Positions 29,551 through 38,332 of a DNA stretch of 64,000 nt are shown here, in pieces; within the stretch, counting starts at the first letter, position 1, and each line of letters starts with the position of its first letter. The DNA comes from Thermococcus sp. SY098 (GTDB lineage: Archaea > Methanobacteriota_B > Thermococci > Thermococcales > Thermococcaceae), in assembly GCF_035621495.1 (NCBI RefSeq), contig NZ_CP141821.1, positions 834,760 to 898,759 of the forward strand, given 5' to 3'. Below the pieces are notes generated by a model, which worked only from the letters and a program-made list of their open reading frames with translations, did not search any database and had not been told where the DNA came from. Position numbers and translations under genes: made by a program.

Positions 29551-30300
29551 TTATTTTTGAAGTATATCTAATATAAGCTTTCTCGCAATCTCATCGTCAA
29601 TGGCTCCCGCTCTTAGCTCCCTCAGGACTCTTTGAATGGCAAATTTTTTCAAAACTGGTGACTTACGAGCAGCAGATTTCCATAGCGAACATCCGAATCC
29701 GAGGGCATACTTCCTCCCAAGGATAGCTATGGCTTCTTTTTTATCCATAGCAAGAAAGGCAGGAAGATTTAGCCTGACAACTTTTCCCTTTGGATATATT
29801 GAGATGCTCCCCACGCTCAGCAAATCTCCAGAAGCAACTATTTTAATTTCCTCCTTAATTGCGTACTCCTCAACAGCCGCCATTATCATTGAGTGACATT
29901 TACCACAAATTGGAGCACCTTTCTCGATCTGTTTGCTTATTTTTTCCATGTAATCTGGGATTTCAACAAAAACAGCACCATACGACTGAGCATTCCAAAG
30001 AACAGGCTCTCTTATTTGAGGCAGCTTCACCATAACTGGAACAACATCAAAGCCAGCCCATCTAAGAATCTTCACTGTTGCCGTACTGTCACTACCAGCA
30101 GAAAATGCTACAGCTATTTTTTCATTGATAGGGGCTCTATCAAAGTCCTTGCCAAAGAGCCTATACTCAACTAATGCCTTTAATCGTTCATAGGTTTGTT
30201 CACCAATTATTCCTTTAACCCTCTCAAGGGCTTCAAGAGATTGCTGTAGTCTATAACGTCTTACAAAATCATTTCCAACAACTTTAAGCAAGGTCACCAC
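29551..30300 (-). CDS. PP-loop ATPase (tRNA-thiolation/ATP-pyrophosphatase superfamily)
   Basis: The 249-residue protein has the PP-loop V-A-F-S-A-G-S-D-S-T-A-T (about residues 65-76) and C-G-K-C-H-S-M-I (about residue 135), a possible metal or cluster site, with G-F-G-C-S-L-W-K near the C-terminus. The family includes adenylating enzymes for tRNA thiolation and base modification; the substrate here is unknown. The start is uncertain: GTG 30300 and GTG 30297 overlap the upstream stop, and TTG 30291 follows GGTGGTGA. Overlap implies co-translation with the gene before it. Confidence 0.75.
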   Translation of the reverse strand: MVTLLKVVGNDFVRRYRLQQSLEALERVKGIIGEQTYERLKALVEYRLFGKDFDRAPINEKIAVAFSAGSDSTATVKILRWAGFDVVPVMVKLPQIREPVLWNAQSYGAVFVEIPDYMEKISKQIEKGAPICGKCHSMIMAAVEEYAIKEEIKIVASGDLLSVGSISIYPKGKVVRLNLPAFLAMDKKEAIAILGRKYALGFGCSLWKSAARKSPVLKKFAIQRVLRELRAGAIDDEIARKLILDILQK

Positions 30301-31103
30301 CAGATTCTGTTGCCCTTGACCTTGATGTACCCCAAACTTTGCAACTCTTTAAGGAGATCCTCCAGAGCTTCTTCGTCAAAGTAAATGTTTACCTTCTCTC
30401 TCCTTCCTTCTATTGGAATTGGCTCCCTTTCAAGCAGGGCCTCAATAAGCTCGTTTTTTCTGTTCTTCCTCTTAACCATCTCAAGAATTATCTCTGCCAA
30501 TGCTGATTTTGCAACTCCTACAAACATTGCATCCACTAAAGACTCTTCAGTTGCATATTTCTCTGCTATCTCAAGCGCCTCTTGGATCAACTCCTTCTCA
30601 ACTTCAAGAACCTCAACATAGTATCTCTTTACAAACGTGAACTCTGTTATGAGCTTTGCATTCATCTTCTCCTCAAGCTCATCCAAAAATTCCTCAACTT
30701 CATCTATCGGGAACCTCAGCTCAATAACCAAATCATCAAGCTTGGGTTTTTTGGTAAGCTTTAATTTTTCTTCTCCAACAACATACCCTCCTTCAATCAG
30801 CGCTGACAGCACTACAAGCCTGTTTATGTCAACCTCGTCAAACAGCTCATCAATTTTCTTTTCATCTCCAACCTGCCACTTTTGCATAAGCATTTCAAAA
30901 GACTGCTGAATCTCACCAAGCTTTTCATCAATCACATCAAAACCTTCGCTTTTTACAACCAGCTCGGAGTACCTTCCTTTGATCATGATAAAATGCTGGA
31001 TTTCCCACCCAAGTTCTTCTTTTGTTTTGTTCATAATCCCAGCTTTGCTAAGCTCCTTTGAAAGTTCGATCATATCGTTCTTACTCAAGACTTCAAATCT
31101 CAT
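30294..31103 (-). CDS. Uncharacterised charged protein, 269 aa
   Basis: I do not recognise this family. It is soluble, Glu/Lys-rich and mostly helical by appearance, and ends I-K-V-K-G-N-R-I-W-W, which looks like the wing of a winged helix after E-D-L-L-K-E-L-Q-S-L-G-Y. The start is placed at ATG 31103, because ACTTTATAAC (about 31133-31142) acts as TATA box with initiation near 31113 and GGGGAT just before the ATG. It overlaps the PP-loop gene, suggesting a functional pair. Confidence 0.65.
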   Translation of the reverse strand: MRFEVLSKNDMIELSKELSKAGIMNKTKEELGWEIQHFIMIKGRYSELVVKSEGFDVIDEKLGEIQQSFEMLMQKWQVGDEKKIDELFDEVDINRLVVLSALIEGGYVVGEEKLKLTKKPKLDDLVIELRFPIDEVEEFLDELEEKMNAKLITEFTFVKRYYVEVLEVEKELIQEALEIAEKYATEESLVDAMFVGVAKSALAEIILEMVKRKNRKNELIEALLEREPIPIEGRREKVNIYFDEEALEDLLKELQSLGYIKVKGNRIWW

Positions 31104-31147
31104 TTGTATCCCCAAAGGTACTCCAGAATATCTGGTTATAAAGTTTC

Positions 31148-31801
31148 TCAACTTTTCTCAAGGAGAGACATCATCAGAGCTTTTAACGGCTTGTTTCTTA
31201 AAAGAGCCACTGCTTCCTCTATGTCATCTTTAAGATTGGGGTATTTATCCCTGCTAATATACAGATAAAGAGCATACGCCATTATTTTTGGATTTCCTTC
31301 ATTTATATTCTCTATTGCTTCCGCCAAGCTCAGATTCGTGAGCAGGGTATCTGCAAGAAGACGAAGCCTTTCCTTGTCTTGCTTTTTTAGAGCTTCCTTT
31401 AAAGGGAGATAGAATTCATTCAGAACAATGCGTGCACTTTTTTCCCTTTTATGAAGATAATCCAATGGGCTTTCAATAGCCTCCCTGTGCATAGATTTCC
31501 AAATGAGGTAGCCTAAAGGGAAGGAGATCAATATAACAACGAGAACCACGTATGGGGTGAGGGAAAGGGGTATCCTCTGAGCATACCGGCTTTTAATGTA
31601 ATATAAAAACATCATACCAACAACTAACCATAATGCAATTAAAATTAGGTAGTACTCAGAATAGTCCTTTCTTTTCTCCCAGATCCTATATTTATGGGCT
31701 GCTCCTGTTTCTTCAAGTAATTTTAACCTCTGTTCTGCCAGTTCAATCTCAGCTTCCAGCCTCTTTATCCTTTTTTCTATTTCTTCAAATACTTCCTCCA
31801 T
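31148..31801 (-). CDS. Membrane protein with N-terminal coiled coil
   Basis: The 217 residues start with an amphipathic coiled coil (F-E-E-I-E-K-R-I-K-R-L-E-A-E-I-E-L-A-E, about residues 5-35). Two transmembrane helices follow (about 50-68 and 80-100), then a cytoplasmic helical C-terminal domain. No named domain is recognised. It follows the creatininase-family gene by 11 bases and is likely co-transcribed with it. Confidence 0.65.
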   Translation of the reverse strand: MEEVFEEIEKRIKRLEAEIELAEQRLKLLEETGAAHKYRIWEKRKDYSEYYLILIALWLVVGMMFLYYIKSRYAQRIPLSLTPYVVLVVILISFPLGYLIWKSMHREAIESPLDYLHKREKSARIVLNEFYLPLKEALKKQDKERLRLLADTLLTNLSLAEAIENINEGNPKIMAYALYLYISRDKYPNLKDDIEEAVALLRNKPLKALMMSLLEKS

Positions 31802-31812
31802 GTTCCCTCATC

Positions 31813-32523
31813 TCAATCTTCCAAGATGAAGCGGGCAATTTTTTTGCTGACAACCTCTAAAATTGCCTCACCCTTCTCTTTTGTTGCACCTCTTGGATCA
31901 TCATTTACGCCATTTGGAAACAGTTCAAGGGCTATATCCTTTCTGATTTTTCTGACTTTCGAAGTTCTCTTTTCACCTTCGGCCTTTTCCATTTTGACCA
32001 GTTCCGGCTTTATTGCCAGAATAACGGATGTCTCGTCTTCTCCAGCGTGACCTTGAGAAGAGCATATGCTCAAAATGTCTTCCCTAAAGTCAATCCACCA
32101 GTTTATCAGCCACACTTCAACATTGTGTCTCCCGGCAACTTCTTCAGCAGCTTCAACAAGCGGATAGTAATTCCCACCATGCCCATTCAGCAAGATGATT
32201 TTTCTGAAACCCTCTTCTGCAAATTCTGCCATAACGTCTCTAACGTATCTCCTCAGGGTGTCTGCTTTAACGTTTATAGTTCCTGGAAAGACATCAAGAA
32301 CAAAACTATGCCCATACCAGATTGGAGGTGCAATTAGGACTTCTTTTCCTTTCTCCCTCAGCTTAGCTTCAACCCTCTTTGCTATTTCAACTGGAGCAAA
32401 GACATCAGTGCCAAGAGGCAAATGCTTTCCATGAGCCTCAACACTCCCAATCGGCAGAATTACAGTGTCGATTTTCTTCTTGATCTCATCAAATTCATCC
32501 CATGTCAAATTTTCCATGTGCAT
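31813..32523 (-). CDS. Creatininase-family amidohydrolase
   Basis: The 236-residue protein has the metal-binding pattern L-P-I-G-S-V-E-A-H-G-K-H-L-P-L-G-T-D, L-L-N-G-H-G-G-N-Y and G-H-A-G-E-D-E-T-S, the signature of the creatininase family. In archaea this family includes the ArfB deformylase of riboflavin/F420 synthesis, but other substrates are possible and no pathway partner is adjacent. GGGGGAGGAAA precedes ATG 32523. Confidence 0.85.
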   Translation of the reverse strand: MHMENLTWDEFDEIKKKIDTVILPIGSVEAHGKHLPLGTDVFAPVEIAKRVEAKLREKGKEVLIAPPIWYGHSFVLDVFPGTINVKADTLRRYVRDVMAEFAEEGFRKIILLNGHGGNYYPLVEAAEEVAGRHNVEVWLINWWIDFREDILSICSSQGHAGEDETSVILAIKPELVKMEKAEGEKRTSKVRKIRKDIALELFPNGVNDDPRGATKEKGEAILEVVSKKIARFILED

Positions 32524-32534
32524 TTTCCTCCCCC

Positions 32535-33671
32535 TCAGATTTTTGACAGAATATCCTCATAAGTTTTTTCCATCTGCTTTGCAATCTTGTCCCAGGAATA
32601 CCTTTCCTCTACAGCTCTCCTCCCGTTATTCCCAAACCATTCTCTAAGACTATCATCAAGGAGAAGCTTTTGAATTGCTTTTCTCAGCTCAAGTTCATTA
32701 CCCGGAGGTACCAAAAGCCCACTTTCACTCTCTCTCACAATTTCAGGAATTCCTCCCACATCTGTTGCGATAACCGGCAAACCCGATGCCATTGCCTCCA
32801 AGATCACAATTCCAAATGCCTCAGCTGTTATTGAGGGAAGAACAAAAACATCTGCCATCCCAAAAATCTTTGGTAACATCTTGCTATCCACGTATCCCAA
32901 AAACCTAACCCTATCTTCAATCCTCAAGAACTTTGCTTGTGCTCTTAAGAAAGGAAGCATCTCCCCAGAGCCCACCATGACCAAAGTTGCATCTTCAATT
33001 TCCGAGAAGGCATTGAGAAGAACGTGGGGACCCTTCCGGTAGCTCATCCTGCTTACATACAGCACAACCTTGTTATCAATCCCAAATTCAGCTTTAATCC
33101 TCTCTTTATCCCATTTTGGGGTAAAAAGCTTATCATCAACGCCGTTTGGGATGATCTCTATTGGAGTATCCGTGAAATGCTCTATAAAGGCTTTGGCAGC
33201 CTTGCTAACTGCAATTATCTTATGGGGATACTTCAGATAACTGCTGAACATAGGGAACGTTAAGCCCAAAGCCTCCCAGAGCTTTGATTCATGGGCAAAG
33301 GAGATGGTATGGGTTGTCAGTATTGTCGCCTTTCCCATCTTTCTCCCAGCCTTTGCCGCTTTTAATGCCAGTGGTGTAAATGCATGATGGGAGTGAACAA
33401 CGTCAAACTCTTTTAGAAATTCATTGAGCTCCCTTGTTGATTTTAGACTGTATGAGATATTCACCTCAAGAATTGGACTTACTACACCGGGAATTTTTAT
33501 AAGTTCAATTCCTTTCTTTGTTAATTCCTCTTCTCTGCCTGTCTCTCTGTTGTTTGTAATAATCGCAACCTCATGTCCCATTTCTCTAAGCTTTAATGCC
33601 AGATGGTGCATATGGCTTGCAACGCCACCGATTTTTGGATAATACCAATCGCTAACAAGGGCTATCTTCAT
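32535..33671 (-). CDS. GT4-family glycosyltransferase
   Basis: The 378-residue GT-B glycosyltransferase has an N-terminal acceptor domain starting S-D-W-Y-Y-P-K-I-G-G-V-A-S-H-M, V-V-H-S-H-H-A-F-T-P-L-A, and a C-terminal nucleotide-sugar motif E-A-F-G-I-V-I-L-E-A-M-A-S-G-L-P-V-I-A-T-D-V-G-G-I (EX7E). It probably glycosylates a lipid or polyprenol. Its start overlaps the flippase-like gene stop by four bases. Donor and acceptor are unknown. Confidence 0.92.
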   Translation of the reverse strand: MKIALVSDWYYPKIGGVASHMHHLALKLREMGHEVAIITNNRETGREEELTKKGIELIKIPGVVSPILEVNISYSLKSTRELNEFLKEFDVVHSHHAFTPLALKAAKAGRKMGKATILTTHTISFAHESKLWEALGLTFPMFSSYLKYPHKIIAVSKAAKAFIEHFTDTPIEIIPNGVDDKLFTPKWDKERIKAEFGIDNKVVLYVSRMSYRKGPHVLLNAFSEIEDATLVMVGSGEMLPFLRAQAKFLRIEDRVRFLGYVDSKMLPKIFGMADVFVLPSITAEAFGIVILEAMASGLPVIATDVGGIPEIVRESESGLLVPPGNELELRKAIQKLLLDDSLREWFGNNGRRAVEERYSWDKIAKQMEKTYEDILSKI

Positions 33672-34573
33672 TTTTTACCACCTTCACTTAAAGCCCCATA
33701 AAACACCACTGCGCCTATTATCGAATACATGTACTGAAAAAGAAATTTATAAATAAATGCGGTTATTGTTGCCTTAGTGGAAGCGCCGATTCCAAGAACA
33801 AGCCCAAACTCATTTGCTCCAAAGCCTGCGGGAATGCCGCTGACGGAAGCAAAGAGGACGCTCATCAGGAACCCATATAAAGCCTGCTTCACTGAAATTT
33901 CTAAATTGAACGCTTTTCCAACTGTGATAATACCAAAAACCTGGAGGAAAATTATCACTGCAGAGAGCAGAAAAGATATTAGAAGAACCACTCTGTTCTC
34001 TTTTGCTTCACTCCATCCCATATGTATCCGCTCTAAATAACTTCTCAGAGTCAGGACTAATCCTTTAAGTCCGACACCTTCCCAAAACTTCAGCAGGGAA
34101 TCAAGAACTTGGTATATACCCTTCTCATAAATGAGAGCAACCAAAATAAGAATCAATCCCAAAATTCCAAGCTTTGTAAAGCCAACAAAAATAAGTGCAA
34201 ATGAAAGAACTACCAAAAATTCTGTGCTCAGCCCAATTACAAGAGAAGAGAGAGCCTTGAAATAATCTCCCCCAACGAGTTTAACTTTTGCCATATGACC
34301 CACACTTGGGGGAAGGATAGTCACTAGGTAATAACCACTCAAGAAAGCTTTAAGGGTTTTCTTAAAATTCGTTCCTTGAACCTCCCTTAAAAACAAGTAC
34401 CATCTAAGAGAAGATAGAAGCAGAGTAAAAACCGAGAGCACAAATGCTATGAGAAGATACCTGAGAGAAGCAGCTTTTAGAGCTGACCCAAGCTCACTGA
34501 CATTGATGTTTTTGTATAGGTATGCGAGTGAAATTAAGAGAGCAATTAGAGTAAACAGCCTGCTTTTATTCAT
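33668..34573 (-). CDS. Flippase-like/LPG-synthase-type membrane protein (UPF0104)
   Basis: The 301-residue protein has about eight transmembrane helices, beginning L-F-T-L-I-A-L-L-I-S-L-A-Y. P-P-S-V-G-H-M-A-K and I-P-A-G-F-G-A-N-E-F-G-L-V-L are the conserved membrane motifs of the lysylphosphatidylglycerol-synthase TM family. Members may move or modify lipid-linked molecules. It lies between UbiA and glycosyltransferase genes in one overlapping operon. GGGTGCGTGAT precedes ATG 34573. Confidence 0.82.
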   Translation of the reverse strand: MNKSRLFTLIALLISLAYLYKNINVSELGSALKAASLRYLLIAFVLSVFTLLLSSLRWYLFLREVQGTNFKKTLKAFLSGYYLVTILPPSVGHMAKVKLVGGDYFKALSSLVIGLSTEFLVVLSFALIFVGFTKLGILGLILILVALIYEKGIYQVLDSLLKFWEGVGLKGLVLTLRSYLERIHMGWSEAKENRVVLLISFLLSAVIIFLQVFGIITVGKAFNLEISVKQALYGFLMSVLFASVSGIPAGFGANEFGLVLGIGASTKATITAFIYKFLFQYMYSIIGAVVFYGALSEGGKK

Positions 34574-34574
34574 A

Positions 34575-35369
34575 TCACGCACCCAGTAATGTCCTTAAAG
34601 CATGCAGAGCTAAAAGAAAAATTACAACTGCATCAAGGGCTTTGTAATTTGCCCTAACGCCCACAATCATGATTCCAAGTGCTCCAAAGGGAATATTTAG
34701 GGCAGCTAAGAGCAGGGCTATTGAAATACCTGAAAATACCACAACAAGCTTTTCTGATAAAGTTTTGCCAATGACAATTGGGGTTGTTTTTAGATTTGCC
34801 GCTAAATCACTTTCATAATCTTCAAGATGATTTCTCAGCTCCATCGCAAACGAATAAAATAGCAGAGCAGAGCCTATTACAATTTCATACTTTGTTAAAA
34901 TACCATCGAAATATGCACCATAAAAAAACGGCATTGCCCCGAAGAATACCCCATGAGACACTACATCCAAAATGGGCTGCGCCTTGAGTCTCGGCGGTAC
35001 TGAGTAAAGGGTAGCTAATATCACCATTGAAACATAGATTATGAGTTCCCCATATCCAAGGAAAGTCGCAAATAATATCCCCAAAAGCCCAATTACAGCT
35101 GAAGATATGACCCCATTTTTAAAGGTAAGCTCTCCACTGGCAATTGGGTTTTTATCTCTCTTCTGAGGATTCACTAAATCGGTGTCTACATCGAAACAGT
35201 TATTGATGGCAAAGGCATAAGCAACATACAGAATCAGGGATATTAAAACCAATACAGCATCTTTGAAGTCAGGATTATACTTGAAGCTCATCACCAATCC
35301 AAGCAATCCCATTCCCACGAATGATTTGCCATCAATTATTCTGGTGTTTTTTATCATGGCTCGTAACAT
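34575..35369 (-). CDS. UbiA-family prenyltransferase
   Basis: The 264-residue polytopic membrane protein has the first aspartate motif N-N-C-F-D-V-D-T-D (NDxxDxxxD type) near residue 65 and a second, N-H-L-E-D-Y-E-S-D, near residue 185, typical of UbiA prenyltransferases. The pattern differs from the usual DGGGP synthase (no R-P-x-R-P-I-P-S-G), so the acceptor is unclear. The start is ATG 35369, with GGTGAGAG directly before it; the longer frame toward 35588 overlaps the divergent regulator gene. Operon with flippase-like and GT4 genes. Confidence 0.85.
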   Translation of the reverse strand: MLRAMIKNTRIIDGKSFVGMGLLGLVMSFKYNPDFKDAVLVLISLILYVAYAFAINNCFDVDTDLVNPQKRDKNPIASGELTFKNGVISSAVIGLLGILFATFLGYGELIIYVSMVILATLYSVPPRLKAQPILDVVSHGVFFGAMPFFYGAYFDGILTKYEIVIGSALLFYSFAMELRNHLEDYESDLAANLKTTPIVIGKTLSEKLVVVFSGISIALLLAALNIPFGALGIMIVGVRANYKALDAVVIFLLALHALRTLLGA

Positions 35370-35460
35370 ACTCTCACCATCAGACATGCCCCAAAAATGT
35401 TTATAAGTATTTCCACTAAATTGTGAATAGGTATGAACAAAAAGCTTCATAGGGATTAAA

Positions 35461-35784
35461 ATGGAGGATGTGCTGAAAGCCTTCACAAGCACACTTGAAA
35501 AATTCAAACTTACTCGCTCGGAAATTAGGATATATTCCCTCCTCCTAAGAGAGCAGTTGACACCAAGACAAATAGCGAAAAAGCTCAATTTGTCTGAAAG
35601 AATCGTCAGGGAAAAGCTTCAGCATCTCCTTGAGCTTGGACTGGTGGAAAGAGAGCTTATAAACAGGGGATGGATTGGATACCTATACAAATCAAAGGCT
35701 CCGAATGAGGCTCTTGATTCTCTCCTTTCTAAAATGGAAGAGCTGATAAAAAGTCTTAAAAAAGAAGCTAATAGGATGGTCTAA
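35461..35784 (+). CDS. TrmB/MarR-like winged-helix regulator
   Basis: The 107-residue protein has a winged helix: [13 protein letters not shown], then [32 protein letters not shown]-terminal helix suits dimerisation. It is divergent from the UbiA-flippase-GT operon, 91 bases apart, and so is the likely regulator of it. Its 3' end overlaps the convergent speE by four bases. Confidence 0.8.
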   Translation: MEDVLKAFTSTLEKFKLTRSEIRIYSLLLREQLTPRQIAKKLNLSERIVREKLQHLLELGLVERELINRGWIGYLYKSKAPNEALDSLLSKMEELIKSLKKEANRMV

Positions 35785-36617
35785 AGCTTGAGCTTTCCTT
35801 CAAGAAGCTCTTTAACATATTTTGGCATTTGGAACAGGGTTTCATGCCTTTCTGGGTCATAATAAACAAGCTCAAGCTCTTTTGCCCTATTCACATCTAT
35901 TTTCTCAAAGTCAATGCTGCCTTTAATCCCAACTAAGAAGCTCCACGGGGAGGCATAACCTATAACTGGAAAACTGAAATAATAAACCCTATCAAACACT
36001 CTCTTCATGGCACTGTAGGCATCCAAAAGTTCATTTGTAAAGAGATAAACGCTACCTGATTGAGTTATTAGTATTCCTTCAGAATTCAGCACTTCGTACG
36101 CATGTCTGTAAAACTCTTCGCTGAAGAGCTGTTTTGCTGGCCCAACTGGATCAGTTGAATCAATTATTATCACATCAAACTTTTCTCCTGTCCTTTTGAT
36201 GTACTCAACTCCATCACCAATGACAACCTCTGCCCTTGGGTCGTCAAATGCTCCCCTATCAATGCCGAGATAAATCTTTGAAATCTCAACAACCATTTCG
36301 TCGATTTCAACCATAATGGCTTTTTCAACAGTTCTGTGCTTTAAGACCTCTCTCAAGGTTCCCCCATCGCCACCTCCAATGATAAGAACTTTCCTTGGAT
36401 TGGGATGAGCGAGCATTACGGGATGAACGAGCGGCTCATGATAGCTCTCTTCTCCCTGCTCCACAAGCTGAACTGTTCCTTCCAAAACCAGAAGCTTCCC
36501 AAATCCTTCAGTTTCATAAATCTCAATTCTCTGATATGAGCTCTGGGTCTCAAACAGTTTCTCCTTGATTTTGAATGCAACTCCGTAACCTCTTGGGTAC
36601 CATTCTATGAAATGCAT
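35781..36617 (-). CDS. speE: Polyamine aminopropyltransferase (spermidine synthase family)
   Basis: The 278-residue enzyme has [10 protein letters not shown], the decarboxy-SAM loop [13 protein letters not shown], and [12 protein letters not shown] with catalytic Asp. In Thermococcales the orthologue uses agmatine, giving N1-aminopropylagmatine, as well as spermidine-type acceptors. speD and pdaD lie just upstream on the same strand, supplying decarboxy-SAM and agmatine. CAGGTGAG precedes ATG 36617. Confidence 0.94.
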   Translation of the reverse strand: MHFIEWYPRGYGVAFKIKEKLFETQSSYQRIEIYETEGFGKLLVLEGTVQLVEQGEESYHEPLVHPVMLAHPNPRKVLIIGGGDGGTLREVLKHRTVEKAIMVEIDEMVVEISKIYLGIDRGAFDDPRAEVVIGDGVEYIKRTGEKFDVIIIDSTDPVGPAKQLFSEEFYRHAYEVLNSEGILITQSGSVYLFTNELLDAYSAMKRVFDRVYYFSFPVIGYASPWSFLVGIKGSIDFEKIDVNRAKELELVYYDPERHETLFQMPKYVKELLEGKLKL

Positions 36618-36725
36618 CTGAACTCACCTGATAACATATCTTGGGGTTTAGTTTTAAAGTTAATGACAACGATCAAGGTTAAGATTATAAATCTCTCCTT
36701 CTTGTAAAGATATAAGTGAGCAACA

Positions 36726-37217
36726 ATGACAGAAATAAGCTTTCGAAAGCAGTTATTCAAGGCAATAAAGGAACTTAAAAATGAGCTTGAAGAGCTTGGG
36801 AGATATGGAACACCATATTTGATAGGGGAGATAAAAAAGGTTAACGGTAAATGGGAAGTTCATTTAGCAGTTTCTGTGATTGAGGAGAAAATAGAAGAAT
36901 TCTCAATAGAAGAAAACGAGACTCTTATGTTTATTTGTCCGGTAAGGGATACTCGGCCATATAAGGTGTACATGGATGTTATATCCCTTATATCTAACAA
37001 GAGGCTACAACAAGAAATCAAACCTGGAAGTGTAATAAAGGGAAACCCACGGAGAGCTTTAAAAAGAATGGGGTTCGAAATTCTGTGGATGCATTCTCAG
37101 AACACATCTGAAGGAACCTATATCACAGTATGGGCATCTAAAAGGGGAAACAGATACACAATAACCATGAAGGTTGTAGGGGAAGAAACCAAGATAATAG
37201 AGGTAAAAAAGATTTAA
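36726..37217 (+). CDS. Uncharacterised protein, 163 aa
   Basis: The protein is not recognised. It is a soluble alpha/beta protein starting F-R-K-Q-L-F-K-A-I-K-E-L-K-N-E-L and ending in beta strands (Y-T-I-T-M-K-V-V-G-E-E-T-K). A TATA box (GATTATAAAT, about 36682-36691) and GTGAGCAAC support expression. It sits inverted within the polyamine cluster and overlaps speD by four bases at the 3' end. No link to polyamines is shown. Confidence 0.65.
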   Translation: MTEISFRKQLFKAIKELKNELEELGRYGTPYLIGEIKKVNGKWEVHLAVSVIEEKIEEFSIEENETLMFICPVRDTRPYKVYMDVISLISNKRLQQEIKPGSVIKGNPRRALKRMGFEILWMHSQNTSEGTYITVWASKRGNRYTITMKVVGEETKIIEVKKI

Positions 37218-37588
37218 TCCTCAAAAAGCAAACCTCTATCAAGTTTAACAATTGTCGGTCTTTTGCATTTGAGTGCCCTAATTATATACTCACTTGCCTT
37301 TAATGGCATCGTGTGATCCCCACAGGTATAAACATCAACTGCCGCGTAACCGTGCTCTGGCCATGTATGAATTGCAATGTGGCTTTCAGAAACCACAACG
37401 ACGCCAGAAACGCCCTGGGGAGAAAACTTATGAAAGCGCTTATCTATAATTGTGGCATTAGCTATCTCAGCCGCCTTAGTCAAGATTTCTTCTATCCTCT
37501 CTATATCGTCCAAGATTTGTGGATCGCATTCGTATAAATCCAAGACAACATGCATTCCAATTGGGTTGTCCACAGTGACTTGGGTCAT
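37214..37588 (-). CDS. speD: S-adenosylmethionine decarboxylase proenzyme
   Basis: The 124-residue prokaryotic-type pyruvoyl enzyme has its self-cleavage site in V-V-S-E-S-H-I-A-I-H-T-W-P-E (between Glu68 and Ser69), followed by V-D-V-Y-T-C-G-D-H, with Cys in the usual proton-donor position. It makes decarboxylated SAM for SpeE and BpsA. The N-terminus G-M-H-V-V-L-D-L is typical. GGGGGTGAG before ATG 37588 sets the start. A PdaD gene next door argues against this paralogue being an arginine decarboxylase. Confidence 0.93.
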   Translation of the reverse strand: MTQVTVDNPIGMHVVLDLYECDPQILDDIERIEEILTKAAEIANATIIDKRFHKFSPQGVSGVVVVSESHIAIHTWPEHGYAAVDVYTCGDHTMPLKASEYIIRALKCKRPTIVKLDRGLLFED

Positions 37589-37633
37589 CACACTCACCCC
37601 CCTCCATTCCCGCTTCACCTCCTCACACCTGGA

Positions 37634-38107
37634 TCAGTAAGGGAACATAACCACAGCGGCAACAGCGGCGGCAGGCTTATTCTTCACCGTTATTTCTGCT
37701 GCTGCTACTTTGAATTCCTTAAGTTTCCACCCTCTGGTTCTAAAGCCCTCTTCCACCATTCTCTTGACCATCTCTGTTGCCTCCTCTTTTGTGCAGTATC
37801 CGCTGTACTCATATATGAGCCCTCCTTGGTTCCCCTCACTTATTCCAACACCCAACGCTGCACTTATTGTCGTACCGGGTTCATCACTCTCGATGTGAGC
37901 ATAGACTGTAGGAAGGAGCATTCCAATTGGGATCTCTGGGACTTTTTCAATCCACTCTATATGCGATGGAATAACACTGCTGAGCTTTACAAGATTAACA
38001 TTTCCAATCCCCATTTTAAGCAGGGCATTATCAAAGGCATTCAGCTTGGTCCCACCTTCAGCACTCGCAGCAAGCATAATCGCTTTTTTTGGAGTTGTCC
38101 AGCTCAT
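37634..38107 (-). CDS. pdaD: Pyruvoyl-dependent arginine decarboxylase
   Basis: The 157-residue proenzyme contains the Ser-Ser cleavage site in V-K-L-S-S-V-I-P (Ser43-Ser44), then P-T-V-Y-A-H-I-E-S-D-E-P-G-T and G-L-I-Y-E-Y-S-G-Y-C. It decarboxylates arginine to agmatine, the first polyamine step in Thermococcales. It is the first gene of the pdaD-speD pair, 45 bases apart. Confidence 0.95.
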   Translation of the reverse strand: MSWTTPKKAIMLAASAEGGTKLNAFDNALLKMGIGNVNLVKLSSVIPSHIEWIEKVPEIPIGMLLPTVYAHIESDEPGTTISAALGVGISEGNQGGLIYEYSGYCTKEEATEMVKRMVEEGFRTRGWKLKEFKVAAAEITVKNKPAAAVAAVVMFPY

Positions 38108-38190
38108 CTCTCTTTACCCCCAATTTTGACTATTATTAACAACTCAATTCCAATTTTAATAAAAATTACTGGAAAATTTTAAGTTCAATT

Positions 38191-38219
38191 AAACCATACT
38201 TGATGGTTTGCTTATAAGC
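38191..38219. repeat. Hairpin plus perfect palindrome upstream of pdaD
   Basis: AAACCAT-ACTTG-ATGGTTT (38191-38209, seven-bp arms) is followed at once by the palindrome GCTTATAAGC (38210-38219). If the palindrome serves as TATA for pdaD, transcripts would start within the hairpin and have an 80-base leader. A second TATA candidate lies at about 38155. Otherwise 38108-38332 is featureless AT-rich DNA. Confidence 0.35.
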
Positions 38220-38332
38220 ATTTCGCTTTCAGGCAGAATTTGAAATAACCAATTAATAACCGATCACTCCAAAAATGGTCTAAAATAAGCAGTTAAAAAC
38301 AAAAACAAACCTTCAAAAATCAGTTTTCATCC

